In this document: piece after piece, positions 1 to 11,505 of the stretch
How the letters are laid out: each line of letters opens with the position of its first letter
Numbering within the stretch: the first letter of the stretch is position 1
NCBI GenBank assembly: GCA_003550325.1
Contig: QKWP01000034.1
Location: 247,765 to 311,764, forward strand
Source of the DNA: Gigaspora rosea
Taxonomy: Eukaryota > Glomeromycota > Glomeromycetes > Diversisporales > Gigasporaceae
DNA: 64,000 bases
Reading direction: 5' to 3'
The notes under the pieces: generated by a model
Seen by the model: the letters and a program-made list of their open reading frames with translations, nothing else
Told to the model about the DNA's origin: nothing
Database searches by the model: none
Made by a program: the position numbers and the translations under genes

Positions 1-589
1 ACTTTATTTTATTAGATAATAAAAAAGATTATTTTAAAATTTAAATATTTGTTTATATAATATATAAAAAAAATTTACTAATAGTTATTTTTAAGCTTAG
101 TTTTACTATTAAATATATATAGTACATATAGTAAATTAATAATTTTTAATACAAATGCATCAACTTTAATATTTAATAACTTTTTATTTAGTGATTATTT
201 TTTTATGAAATTTTAAATATAGTTTTATTAAATCTATAGCTAGTTACTTGCTTAGTAGCAAGCTTTAAACTTTCAAATTCATTAAGATATTAATTAAAAT
301 CTATTTTTTTAAGAAAAAATTTTTTTGTAATTTTTTTTTATCTAAAAAGTTAGCTTTCATCTATTTTTATATAAAAGAGATATAGAATAATATAATTAAT
401 AAAAAATTATAGTTTATACCATAGTTATTCAATTGTAAAAAATTTTTAATTATATTATTAATAATTTTAAAAACTTTTATTAGTAGTACTTATTAATTAA
501 AATATTAAGGTATCAATCTTTTCGCACTGGCCCATATCTAATTAATATAGGGTTTTATTTAGTAAATGCACATGCTTAGAGAAGTACAG
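1..589. other. AT-rich intergenic DNA, no gene seen
   Basis: Very AT-rich sequence with stops in all frames. I see no coding frame, no RNA gene and no clear terminal inverted repeat. It ends where the GGGGCTTCC foldback element starts. Confidence 0.6.
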
Positions 590-593
590 TAAA

Positions 594-1612
594 GGGGCTT
601 CCAGAAATTATATAATATTTTGTTAGGGGAGTGACAAAAATCAGGTGATTTTTTAGGGGGGTAAAAAAAAGTTAAAATTATATATAAGAACCTGACTATT
701 TATATATTAAGGAAGAGGGAGGGGTTAGGCCTCTGATAAAAAATAATCAGGTGATTAATAACACTGCCCTTACTAATAAATTTCAAAATTTTACCCATCT
801 ACTCATATTAATACTCTATTAGCCAATCAAATTTTATACTGTATTTTTTAAAATTTATTCATATGGTTCAATTTATGAAATTGATAATAACTATTGCTCT
901 ACTGGACCAATTTAGACGATTTAACTACCAAAATGTTCGCCTCACTGAAATGATTCTAACAAGCCCAAAATCATTAAAATCTAATTACAGAATCTCAAGA
1001 TTATTTAACTTTTGTATAATTTTAATAGTGATTTTTTAGAATTACTAAGTAAATTTCTTTAATATTGAATAATTTTTGATCTACTGGCTGTTTGAATGAT
1101 TTAACTACCAAAATGGTTGTCTTAGTAAGACGATTCTAGCAAGCTCAAAATTGCTAAATTCTAATCACAGGATTCCAAAATCAATAAAGATTTTATTGTT
1201 TGTTTAACAATACAAATCTTTATTGATCTTGGAATCCTGTAATTAGAATTTGGCGATTTTGGGCTTGTTAGAATCATCTTACTAAATGAACATTTTGGTA
1301 GTTAAGTCATACAAAACAGGCTAGTAAATCAAAAGTTATTCAATATTTAAAAAATCACTATTAAAATTACATAAAAGTTAACAATCTTGGAACTCTGTAA
1401 TTAGATTTTGATGATTTTGGACTTGTTAGAATCGTCTTAATAAGATGAACATTTTGGTAGTTAAATCATTAAATTGGTTCAGTAAATTAATAATTTTATT
1501 ATTTTATACTTTTGGTCAGAATTATAAAAATTTGATCAAAATTATAATTATAACCTAATATTTTCAGGACCTTACTCATCCACCAAAAAATTATGTAATT
1601 TCTGGAAGCCCC
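594..1612. mobile_element. Foldback TIR element, GGGGCTTCC ends
   Basis: Inverted ends GGGGCTTCCAGAAATTA and its complement bound 1,019 bp flanked by direct TAAA (590-593, 1613-1616). Most of the interior (about 880-1160 against 1200-1480) is a long inverted repeat, so a single strand could fold on itself. There is no coding frame. A second, less complete copy lies at 32.7-33.5 kb. The short Harbinger-like element at 626-769 is nested just inside the left end. Confidence 0.7.
626..769 (+). mobile_element. PIF/Harbinger-like MITE, TTA duplication
   Basis: 144 bp with ends GGGGAGTG and CACTGCCC, flanked by TTA on both sides (623-625, 770-772). A subterminal inverted word, AATCAGGTGATT, lies at each end. 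A 3-bp TWA duplication with G/C-run ends is the hallmark of PIF/Harbinger elements. Related copies lie at 2465-2615 (inverted) and 56038-56192, with decayed ones near 31.7 and 36.8 kb. Non-autonomous. Confidence 0.75.
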
Positions 1613-2464
1613 TAAATCATCTAATTAGAGTTTATATAGGTTTAACCCTTCAGTGATAAGACTATTGCCCAATCAAATTTGATTTTTTATAATATTTAAA
1701 AAAACTCAAAAACGTTTTTGATCCTATAATCAACAATAGTCACTATATAGTAGGGGTTTTAGCTGGGTCAGTTCTGACCCAACCCGACTCAGGTCAGACC
1801 CAATTTTGGTTGGGTTGGATCAGATCAAACCTGGGTCAGGTCAAACCGAATCGAAAAAAACATGGATTGGGTCAGTTCTGGGTTAGAAAAAACCTAAGTC
1901 AGGTCAGACCCAGGTTAATAATAGATGACGCATAGAGATAAGAAAAATGTGCATTTTATAATAAAATGTGCATGAATGCACAAATGCATATGATACTGCA
2001 TGATAAAAAAAAAATTATTTTTATTATTGATAATATATCTAAATAAAGATACTATATATTGATTCTTAATTAGATTTTGCCTATATATAAATTTTTTTTT
2101 AAATATTAAAGGTGAGACCTTGTTTTCATCTTTATTAAATTTAATAGAAACTTTTTACAATACTGAAAGAAATTTCATTTTTTTTAAATCTAATGCTAAG
2201 AATAAAAACTCAGACATATATATAAGTAAACCTAAATACTTATCTGTGACCCTTAACCTAATATATATAAATTTTTACAAATTTGATAATTGTAAACTTT
2301 ATTGTTGTTTATATTATATAATTTAACACCTGACCCATAGCTTTGCCATTAGAGCTTTGTATAAAACTTTAGAATCTTAATTAAAATCTATAAATCTGCA
2401 TTATATAATATTCACAAATATGCTGAGTTAGTTTGCATTAAATCATCACAAAAAAATTCTGTTA

Positions 2465-2615
2465 GGGCAGTGTCATTAATCACCTGATTATTTTTTATCA
2501 GAGGCCTACCCCCTCCCTCTTCCTCAATATATAAATAGTCAGGTTCTTATATATAATTTCAACTTTTTTTACCCCCCTCCCCCCCTAAAAAATCACCTGA
2601 TTTTTGTTACTCCCC
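2465..2615 (-). mobile_element. PIF/Harbinger-like MITE, inverted copy
   Basis: Reverse-oriented relative of 626-769: ends GGGCAGTG and CTCCCC, direct TTA at 2462-2464 and 2616-2618, and the same AATCACCTGATT subterminal words. Non-coding, 151 bp. Confidence 0.75.
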
Positions 2616-2633
2616 TTACTGAATATACTCGTA

Positions 2634-2946
2634 GGTTTCCGAAAATAAGCAACCTCCAAAAGAAGCTAACCCCCCGGATTTTCAGAAAAATTTTTATAAA
2701 AATCATTAACAGTCACTATATATAAAACTTTTTTTTTACTATGTAAACTTCAAAAGCTCGAATAAGTAAAGTTGTTCAGCATAACGAAATACACTTATAA
2801 TAAAAATTTCATAGCATTTGGACAACTTTCTGTTAGTACGTTTTTCAATTTTTTGAAAAATTTAACAATCTGAAAATAAGCTACCCTCACAATTTTTTGT
2901 GAAACTTTTTGGCCAAAAAGGGTAGCTTATTTTCAGATAAATATGG
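2634..2946. mobile_element. CCGTAT-type MITE (TA-flanked), copy 1
   Basis: 313 bp flanked by TA (2632-2633, 2947-2948). The ends are decayed forms of a CCGTATATTCCCGAAAATAAGC terminus, with GAAAATAAGC near each end in inverted orientation. The interior holds the family's constant middle: an A/T-rich block, TTGTTCAGC, and TACGTTTTTCAATTTTTTGA. TA duplication suggests a Tc1/mariner-type transposase acting in trans. Other copies are at 12.9, 18.8, 34.2, 34.6, 52.9 and 58.3 kb. Confidence 0.65.
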
Positions 2947-2980
2947 TACTATTCTATTAACTACAGTATATAGTTAAGAT

Positions 2981-4576
2981 TAGTGTTCAGATCTAGATAA
3001 TCTGTTTATTTAAAGATAATTATCTGTTGAAAGAAAATATTATCTATTATCTATATCTGTTTATAATTCTATTAATCAGATAACTATCTAGATTATCTGT
3101 TAATTATTAGACATATATTTCGTACTAGATAAACTTATAATGTAAATTTTGTGTATCGCAGAATTGTATCATATATTTTAACTATTAAATCAATATTTAT
3201 AAAATTATAGATGTGCTAGTTTTAGTTCATACAAGATAATCCAGATGAAGCAACTCAGGATTGCTTCAGATTATTCCATATATGGAGCAACCTAAGTTTT
3301 AAATAATAACTTTACTTCGGGTTATTATATATTTTTGAGATCTCAACACACTCTATCTTTAAACTAGAGTATAACCTGAGTTGTTTCGGAATTTTGCTCT
3401 AATAACAACTTTAATAGTACATTTTATACCCATAATAAATGCTAATACAAATTTATATATTCCATATTTAGTATGAAAGCTTCATACCAGGAATGGAGTG
3501 ATATTAAAGATTTTATATAGTATATAGCTATACTGCAATTTAAATGGTGCTATACACAAAATCTTGAATCTTATTAAATAAATATATATGTTAAAGCAAG
3601 GATGTGAATATATATAGATACTTTGTATATTATATCTTCACATCCGATGTGTATTTTGTGTCGTATAAAATTGTTAGTCTAACTTTTACCTGATTCTGTA
3701 ATTTATTTCTTATAGTCGTTATTTAATTACTGATAGTGATTACTGTTATATCAATGTATATTTATAACAAGTAGAACACATTTACTCTACTAAATTTAGC
3801 AGCATCAATTATATACTGTAGTATGCTAATACATATTCTTTTAAATGGTTAATACAAATTATACATTCATGCTTTCCAAGCAAGCAATTAAACTTTTATA
3901 GTTCATATATCGTATGTGTAAATATTCTTATAGCCTGTAATTTGAAATAGCGATAATTAAAAAAAGTATACAACATTTTTTTATTATATGAACAGAATGA
4001 TTGATAAAAAGATAAAGTTATGAACACAATACTCATGATTTATAAATACAACATGGCCAGAGTTAGGGTTTGTATTTTAGTAATGCTGGTTATTGTTGTG
4101 TCCATAAGTATGTGTATGTTGTGTTCGTAGCTTTTGCTAGTAAAAATGTACAGGACACTTGTAACTGATGATAATAAAAAACATATATAATTATTATATA
4201 AATAAATATATATATGAGATTCAAAATTGAGTCAATTTGAAAAGAAAATATTTAATTATTATCAGAAATTACCTGGCATGAGCCAGAATAGTTATAATAT
4301 TATTGCCAAAATGGAATAGTAATTAAATTGGATGAATGTACATTTATTAATATTTTAAAAATGCATATATCAGATAATAATTATTAATAAAATGTTTTAA
4401 CATTGATCAATTTTATAATTTACTATTTTATCATACATATTAATACAGATTATCTATAGATAATTATCTGAAATTAAAGTAATTATTTGAATAAATTATC
4501 TATTGAACAAAATCATTATCTGTTATCTATATTATCTGGATAATATGGATAAAAAATCTAAGAGATCTGAATACTA
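2981..4576. mobile_element. hAT-like element, TAGTGTTCAGAT ends
   Basis: TAGTGTTCAGATC at the left and its inverted partner (TAGTATTCAGATC when reversed) bound 1,596 bp. Flanks GTTAAGAT (2973-2980) and GTTAATAT (4577-4584) form an 8-bp duplication with one mismatch. Both ends are packed with AGATAATTATCT-type palindromic words (2990-3115, 4445-4545). No coding frame. It sits inside the element at 1751-4929. The TAGTG terminus is shared with elements at 20.5, 26.4, 31.1 and 53.5 kb. Confidence 0.7.
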
Positions 4577-5244
4577 GTTAATATTGAATTAGTTTGTATT
4601 AAAATTATATTATTATAAATTCTGCCACAGAATTCACAATCTATTTTAGTATAGTTGAGGCAGTTTTTATTAGAATTATTGGTCATTGCCAAAATTGTTG
4701 TATTACCCATCATTAATATGAGTTCAATTTGGGTTGGGTTGGGTTGGGTCAAACCCGGGTTGGGTTTAATATAAGGCGAGTCAGACCCGAATTGGGTTTG
4801 GCATGAGGCGGGTCAGACTTAGATTGGATTTGATATGAGGCAGGTCAAACCTGGGTCGGGTTTTGATCCAAGTGGGTCTAACCTGGGTTAGGCCCAAATT
4901 TGATCCAACCCAACCCATTAAGACCTTTACTATATAGTAAAGTCCAAATTTTATTATGTAAATTAATTATAGTTGCTTAAGTAAACTTATTTAAAAAATT
5001 ATAATTCATTTATTTTAAATTTTATTAGTATTAATAATTTTTTATTATTTGATTTTTGATTTTTATATTTAACAAAAAAAATTTAAATCCATAGAACTCT
5101 TTCTGATGATCTCTCGTACCAAACTTTTCAAGAATATCAATCTACGAAAATTCTATAATTAACATATATATACACAACAAAACTTTACCAAGTTGCTGTT
5201 GGGTACAAAGTCCATTCTTTAGATGTTCTGCACCTGAAATAGAA

Positions 5245-5565
5245 ATGAAAAAAATATGCATACTTTTAAACAAGGCACCTTGGCAGGCTTTGGTGCTATT
5301 GAGCAAAGATGTAGTAGAGAAACTCTAGAGCTTTATCAAGTCCTATAGATATGAAAATAGAAGTAGAGGCTTGGTTAGATATGTTATTCTATACAGCATA
5401 ACTTCTTCAAACTCCTTTTGGTTTGGTATTTTCCATGAGTCCCTTTGGTCTTTTCAAAATTTCAAAAAGTGGGCATTTTGGTTTACTCCTTTCAAAATAT
5501 CAGCAGTATTTACTCTTTTCAAATTGGGATTGCGGCTTCCGAATTGGAATCGACATCATAAGTGA
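5245..5565 (+). pseudogene. Possible coding relic, Trp/Phe-rich, unknown
   Basis: An ATG at 5245 opens a 321-nt frame with one interruption, TAG at 5326-5328, ending TGA at 5563. Base composition is less AT-rich than its surroundings. The translation carries about seven Trp and many Phe in its second half, with a partly repeated Phe-Lys-rich stretch (two matching pieces near 5450 and 5490). I recognise no domain. It could be the tail of a decayed transposon gene or chance. It was chosen because few frames this long survive in such AT-rich DNA. Confidence 0.22.
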
Positions 5566-6756
5566 AGCCCGTTTCTGTATATGTAATAAACAACAAGGAC
5601 GTGCCAGAGGTCAGGAGGAATAACGTAATGAAATTTCTTTCTAGAACATCCTTTTAGACGTATAGATTTTTCTTTTTCTTTTCTTTTGATGTACATATAG
5701 TATATGGTATTAGGCAGTTCCTTGTACAATACTATATAATTTTTATAGTCTTGTATAGGCTTTAATAGTACTATCATGTATTTTTTTCTTTTTGCTTTTT
5801 TCTTCTTTCTTTTTATTTTATTTTTCTTGTCAAATTTGGTTTGTCGTTTAGGTAGTAGTTGTTATTCCCTATTTTATTTTTCTTTTTATATATTTCTTTT
5901 TATTTGTAGTTTTTTTTTGTAGTAGGTTCTTTTTACTAGAAAGGTTAGGAGAAGAAAGTTTAAAAAGAAGGCAATCTTGATATGGTTAGCATGTACTAGC
6001 TAGTGATAGGAAGAAACATATTCTCAGTAAATTGAGAATCCGAAATGAGACAAAATTTTGCTAGACAGGTCGCACTTGAATAAAATCGGGTGAGCTTTTT
6101 GTTAGAGTAGAATAAGTGTATACACAAACACAATCGTATAATAAAGTCTACAGACACAGAAGCAGGGATGAAGATTTTCTGCAGCAATAAATAGCCAATT
6201 CCATCCGTAATAAGTTCAAATTTTGCAAAATTTCCATGTATAATAACTTTGCTTTTTCTGTACAATTTTTGTAATAAATATTTAAAGATTTCGTGCTATC
6301 AGTATTAAAAATATATTTATTTTGCAATTTTTTTTTAATTATAACGATAATCAAAATTTTAGCTATCAATTTGCCATCAAAGTACAACAATATTTATAAT
6401 ATTTTTTTCCAAATGCTGAAAGATTACAAGTTTTATTTGACTATGGCATATTATTTTATTAATTGATTTTTACAGTATGCCTTGTGCATATATTTACAAA
6501 TACAGTATAAGGGTTTTCTTGTTGGACTAAAGAGAAGTATATACATGTGTCGATCATGAATAATATTTGATTGGTCAGAATTAGCCAATCATATGTGATA
6601 TTATCTTGCGAGGATGAATTCTGCAGCACTTTATGATATTCTGCGATATTCTGCATTTATAGCCCGATTCCGTGATTCTGTAGCATTTCATGAAACGCAG
6701 AAAATCATTGTTCCTGTACAGAAGACAGGATTGCTGAATTAAAAAAAATTTAAATT
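5566..6756. other. Pyrimidine-rich and AT-rich DNA, no gene seen
   Basis: About 5640-5960 the plus strand is a degenerate polypyrimidine tract (runs of T with CTTTT). The rest is AT-rich with only short, ATG-poor frames. I see nothing functional. Confidence 0.5.
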
Positions 6757-7165
6757 GACCTTGGGTTCGATAGTATAGCGGTTATGCTCCAAGGTTGCAA
6801 ATCACAAGGTTGCCGGTTCAAATTCAAGTGGTGGTAATTTTAAGAAAGCCAGCCAGGCTAGACTAAATTAGAAAACTGCAACACCGCAGAATACAGGGAC
6901 CCAAGACGTCAATTAACAAACTTAATTCCTAGAATAGGCAGCAATCTACAATCAAAGTCACAGCGATGAGAGCTATGCCAAAACCCCGATTTGGAATAAC
7001 CAAAGTCATGAGATATAATATAAGGCCTAAGTCTGGATATTATGAGATACTATATGAACTCGTAGCACAGCAGTCTAAAAATTGGCTGCGAAGATTTCCG
7101 GCCACTGTGGCGGTCGGTAAGACAGGCTATTTCTGGGCGTTGCAAAGCAAAAAGCTGGGGTAGTC
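6757..7165 (+). mobile_element. tRNA-derived SINE-like repeat, copy 1
   Basis: The first ~75 bases look like a tRNA gene: TAGTATAGCGGTTATGC resembles a pol III A box, and about 37 nt on, GGTTCAAATTC resembles a B box. The anticodon arm does not pair well, so it is not a working tRNA. It continues into a unique body (to about 7165, less AT-rich than its surroundings). That body is shared with the minus-strand copy at 10.4-10.96 kb, including the stretch CGATTTGGAATAACC. Two dispersed copies with a tRNA head make a SINE the best reading. Confidence 0.6.
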
Positions 7166-7214
7166 AGGTTGTATTGGTGGAAAATAAATAACAACTACAG
7201 TTATTATAAATCAC

Positions 7215-8506
7215 TAAAATAACACCGGCAAAACTGGCAAAAAAAAAATTTTTTTAAATTTTTTAAAAAAATATATATATATGGGCTCTCAAAGTAGAAC
7301 CAAGGAATTTGGTTGATCATGGGTTTTGAGAAAATTGGCAAAAACTATTTTGCAACACAAAATCAAAACAATCTAAAATTAGATTATTCATAATTAACAA
7401 ACCTGTTTAAACAGAATTATTAGATCTGCAGATTCTGTATTACTATCGGTAAATCTCAATAAATCTATTTTAGATTATAGCATCAAAAGCTTTTAACCAT
7501 TGTATTGCAAAAATTTATTAAGTGATCAGACTTTCATTATTAATGGGTATCCGTTTGCTGTACTAAATTTAGTACAATGTACTAAATTTAGTACAGTACT
7601 AAAAGTTAAATTTTGAAAAATTGGTATTAATAACTTTAAATTAAATTTATACAATATATAATCCTATATTTATATTTCATTTTGGTATATTTAAAAATCA
7701 ACTTGCTTATCAAAAGTTATATCAATATATTTAAAAATTAGATTGCTACTAAAAGTGTGACCAAAAAAACACTAAATTATAAATAACAAAAAATTTACTT
7801 AATAAAATTTTGTTAAATGTTTAATAAGGTTGTAGAGATAATTTTTCTGATTCTAATAATAGTAAAATCATTAAAATTGGTTTAGTATATAAGAAGTTAT
7901 AAGTAATTTAAGTTTACAAATTTTTTACTATGTTTTTACTATGTTTTACTATATAAAATATATAAAAGACTAACCATTTTTAGATGTGCGTCACTATAAA
8001 ATAGGTTTATTTAAGCTATTTAAAAAAATTATTATTTATTTTTTTTAACTATACCAAAATCAAAATTGGATCTCAAACATTCCAAAAAATTATTTTTTTT
8101 TAATTTTATTATAAGGTTTTGTATACTATGATGTTTTTACTGCTGTACTAAATTTAGTACAGCAGAATTTAAGAACAATACAGCAAGTTTAAGAGTAAGC
8201 TATAAAAAATTTTTATTAATAAATATTACTAAAATTGTACAAAAAGATAGTTCTAATATTCAAATATATTTTGGCAAAATTTGATTAAATTTGATCAAAT
8301 AATTAGTTCAAAATGATTTTTTTTGTGTGTACTAAATTTAGTACAAAGGCCAAACGGATACCCATTAAGTAAAAAAGATTGGGCCTAAAATTTTACATCT
8401 AATCAATCAAACAGGTCAATTTTTAAAAAATAGTCAAATTCCTTGGTTTCTACTTTTGAGGGCCCATTTATATTTTTTTTTTAACAGTCTTGTCGATGCT
8501 AATTTG
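7215..8506. mobile_element. TIR element, outer of a nested pair
   Basis: The left end (ATAACACCGGCAAAAC, then ATGGGCTCTCAAAGTAG and CCAAGGAATTTG) recurs inverted at the right (CAAATTCCTTGG, CTACTTTTGAGGGCCCAT, GTCTTGTCGATGCTAA). Total about 1.29 kb, of which the middle is another element (7542-8366). No coding frame; boundaries are approximate. Confidence 0.55.
7542..8366. mobile_element. TIR element with GTACTAAATTTAGTAC palindromes
   Basis: Ends AATGGGTATCCGTTTG and the exact inverse CAAACGGATACCCATT, flanked by T/A so that TA or TTAA may be the target. Just inside both ends, and at 8148, is the perfect 16-bp palindrome GTACTAAATTTAGTAC (twice at the left). It is non-coding. The same word in degenerate form recurs at 16.86-16.91 kb. 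Confidence 0.65.
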
Positions 8507-8860
8507 GCAGATTTTATTATATTTGGAATCAGTATTGTTGTGTTTACTATGTCCAAGACTTTTTTTACCTATGCCTATGTTCAAATGTCTACAGTATTCA
8601 CAACTGACAAAAAATATTTTAACTTTAAAATTTAATAAATTAGTTTAAGGAAGATATGATTATATATTTTTTATAGTTCTAAATATTTTTCTGAAAAGAA
8701 AAAAATAGGTTATCATAATAAAATTTTAAGTAATTTAGATTTATTTTTTTGTTCACAATTGTCCACAATTGTCCACAAATTGTCCAGAGCTGTCCTATGA
8801 CAACACTGTTTGGAACTGTCCCAAATTCCTCCTATATGTCTCCAAGTCAAGCCCGACAAT

Positions 8861-10033
8861 TAGTGTTGTGGCCCAAACTCTTTTTTTTAGTTACGGCATT
8901 TCTACTTAGTTTGGGTTTGGGAATCGGTATTTCTACCTAGTTTGGATTCATAACCAAAAACCCAAATATGTATCCCATTTCGGTATATAGTGTCAAACTC
9001 AAAAACTACTAGAAAATGAACAGAACTTCATATTAAAAAGCTTACAAACTATTAATGCACACAAAAAGAATTTATCTCTTTTTTAGAAATAGATAAATAA
9101 CACGTAAATTGATATTTATTATTAATAAACCAAGCTCTAATCGATCAACAAATTCAATATGAATAGATTATTAACGAACCTATCTTTTGTTCTTTATTAC
9201 CAATACATTTTGAAAAGTAATTAAAATAATTCTATCTTATTTTAAATTACTACAACCCTTATTAAAGATGCTGCATAATCCTTAGCTCATATAATTATTA
9301 ATAAAACAATAACACATACATATTATCGACTACTACTTAACCCAAAGTTATATTTGTAATATAATATTATAAATGTAAAATATATAGTAAATATTAGTAC
9401 AAGCCTATTATTATTATAATATTTAGCATATTAAACAGTGCGCTCAAAGTTTCAAGCTTAAAGCTTACATGTAATGTTTCAATCTTTTTTTTTTAATGCC
9501 TGTTTTTGGCATTTAAAACTTATATACAGTTAATATAACTAGTATTAGCAATATTTAGTAAAAATATTCGCATCTAAGTGAAGTTCTTGAAAAGGTAGAT
9601 TATTTTGGATTAATTTTAACAGTGAATATCTACGTTCGTTTAGAGCTAGAATATGCTTTTATAGTAATTTTTTTGTTGGTAAAACATTACGTTCTCAAAA
9701 AGTACTTTATAAGTTACTTGGTCGTTCTATGAGCTAAATATAGTATATTGGTAAGTCTTGTATTCAATATTTACCTGATACTTATTCATCGGCTTGATGT
9801 TAAAATTTCACAATTTTATTGGCTAAAAGTGCCGAACTTTAAATGATTTCTTTGTTTAGAATAAGTCCCAAACCCAATTTTACATGTAAAAAATTTGGGA
9901 TTTCTAGTCGTAATATAATTTATATGTCAGAATGTTTGACATTATGGCAAACTAAAGGCATTTTGCGAAATCTAGTAAATACTATTTGGGATTCTACCAA
10001 ATCCCAAACTAGTAAGTTTGGGCCGCAACCCTA
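8861..10033. mobile_element. hAT-like element, TAGTGTTGTGGCCCAAAC ends
   Basis: TAGTGTTGTGGCCCAAAC at the left matches, inverted, TAGGGTTGCGGCCCAAAC at the right. The flanks CCGACAAT (8853-8860) and CTGACAAT (10034-10041) give an 8-bp duplication with one mismatch. TTTGGGATT-type words are repeated near both ends. 1,173 bp, no transposase frame. Confidence 0.65.
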
Positions 10034-10384
10034 CTGACAATCACATAGCTTGTTCTATGACTGCCCTGTGCTATATATGAGGATGAAAGCATTTCGGGTT
10101 CTAAAACCTGAAATTAAAATTTGAAGACGAAATTGTTTTTGACCTATTTTACTTAAAAGATGAAATTATTTGATACTTTTTTGAATAGACGAAATTATAA
10201 GGAACATATCTATATAAATTTTATTTGCTCTTCCTTATAAAAAATTTTAATTTTCTCTAATAAAGACGAAATAGGCCTTTTCAAAAATCAAATTCGGTGG
10301 TATCACTACCCTGTGCGACCTGTTCACTATCTTACTGGAGTGATTAGAAGTTCTTTGCAGGCTCTATTAGGAACCTATTTGCAC

Positions 10385-10963
10385 TATGAGTTTATAAGTA
10401 TTACGTAAATCCAAATTTATAGGCCTTACATTACGTCTCATGATTTTGGTTATTCCAAATCGAAATCATAACACAGCCCATATCCGCAAGCTCTAAATTC
10501 TAGGGTTCCGCAATTTGATTTGATCTTCAAATATTTGAATCAAATATTTGATCAAATTCAAATTCAAATTTGACTATATTTGATTTGATCAAACTCAAGT
10601 ATGGCTGAATTTGATTTGATTTGAAAATTATTATTAAAAAATTCAAATTCAAATCAAATTCAAATTCAAATTCAAATATTTGAATCAAATTAAATTCAAA
10701 TTAGAGTCAATTTGATTTGATCAAATTCAAATTGACCCAATATTTGATTTAATTTGAATTTGAGAAACCCTACTAAATTCTCCAAATAATGGCTGCCTAA
10801 TTAAGTACATTGTTAGGGCAATATCCCGGGGGGTTTTTTTTTGTGGTATTGCAATTTTCTAACTGGCTAGCTCTTTTATTTTTTGTCATTAGGAAGATAT
10901 GAACTGGCGACCTTTTGATTTGCAACTTCAGAGCATAACTAATATGCTATTGATCCAGAGGTC
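10385..10963 (-). mobile_element. tRNA-derived SINE-like repeat, copy 2, interrupted
   Basis: Read on the minus strand from 10963, it repeats the tRNA-like head of copy 1 (the GACCT start and GTTGCAAATCA are conserved). The body follows, including GATTTGGAATAACCAAA. A 272-bp hAT-type MITE (10501-10772) has inserted in the body. The 3' end is unclear; similarity fades near 10385-10310. Confidence 0.55.
10501..10772. mobile_element. hAT-type MITE built of ATTTGAATCAAAT words
   Basis: TAGGGTTCCGC at the left, GAGAAACCCTA at the right, exact 8-bp duplication CTAAATTC (10493-10500, 10773-10780). The interior is almost wholly reiterated (A)TTTGAATCAAATATTTGATC in both orientations. A second copy with its own exact 8-bp duplication is at 57011-57291. 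Confidence 0.85.
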
Positions 10964-11141
10964 AAAAAATATATTTGGCAAATATAAAAATAAAAGTTAA
11001 ATAATAAGGTGGATATGGGTATTATAGCATATTATTAATTATGCCACACTATTGATATCTTATGATCTACTGATCAGAATTCTATGATTTTGGTACCAAT
11101 CGATTCATCTTACTGAGATGAATTAATTGGTACCAAAATCA

Positions 11142-11505
11142 GGACCCCGGCATCTCTCATATAGATCATAACTGGATTTTAGCCAATTTTGATCCAATTT
11201 GCTAAAAATAACAAAATATATTTGTTTAAATAAATGTTGATCTAGTAATCAAAATGAATAAACTTTTTTATTAGATGTGTCTCACTATGAGCTTCATTTT
11301 AAAAAAAAGTTTGTTCAAATTGGTCTAGTAAATACCAAGTTAATTAGGGTGAAGTCAATAGAAATAGGACAAATCTATCTAATAAATTTGTCACATTTCT
11401 ATTGACTTCACCCCAATTGGCAAAAACCATTTTTTGTTTCTCAAATTTCAAGGGTTTTTGCTGGAAAAAAAAAAGTATAACCTCTATACTAGATGTCTGG
11501 GGTTC
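11142..11505. mobile_element. GGACCCC-type MITE, 10-bp duplication
   Basis: Ends GGACCCCGGCATCTC and the inverse of GAACCCCAGACATCTAG; flanks ACCAAAATCA (11132-11141) and TCCAAAATCA (11506-11515) match 9 of 10. An inverted relative lies at 56592-56876. It contains a 69-bp hairpin insert (11346-11414) that the relative lacks. It shares end type and duplication length with the large element at 41.9 kb. Confidence 0.75.
11346..11414. mobile_element. 69-bp hairpin insertion
   Basis: A nearly perfect inverted repeat (AGGGTGAAGTCAATAGAAAT ... ATTTCTATTGACTTCACCC) with a tiny loop, flanked by direct AATT (11342-11345, 11415-11418). The related element at 56.6-56.9 kb has the flanking sequence without it. 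That makes it a recent insertion and not part of the host element. A larger element at 36221-36460 has the same GTCAATAGAAA end. Confidence 0.7.

Larger units (their letters stand above)
1751..4929. mobile_element. hAT-like element, 8-bp duplication CTATATAG, carrying nested elements
   Basis: TAGGGGTTTTAGC at the left and the inverted match TAAAGGTCTTAATGGG at the right bound 3.18 kb. The exact direct repeat CTATATAG (1743-1750, 4930-4937) flanks them. An 8-bp duplication and TAGGG ends fit the hAT superfamily. Both ends are built of repeated GGGTCAGACC/TTGGGTT words (1768-1915, 4725-4915). No transposase is visible. Nested inside are a Harbinger-like MITE, a CCGTAT-type MITE and another hAT-like element (2981-4576). 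Confidence 0.7.

Noticed and set aside
6781-6832. Functional tRNA gene at the SINE head
   Set aside because: The anticodon arm lacks a stem and the acceptor ends do not pair; a second diverged copy with a shared body marks it as a SINE-like repeat.
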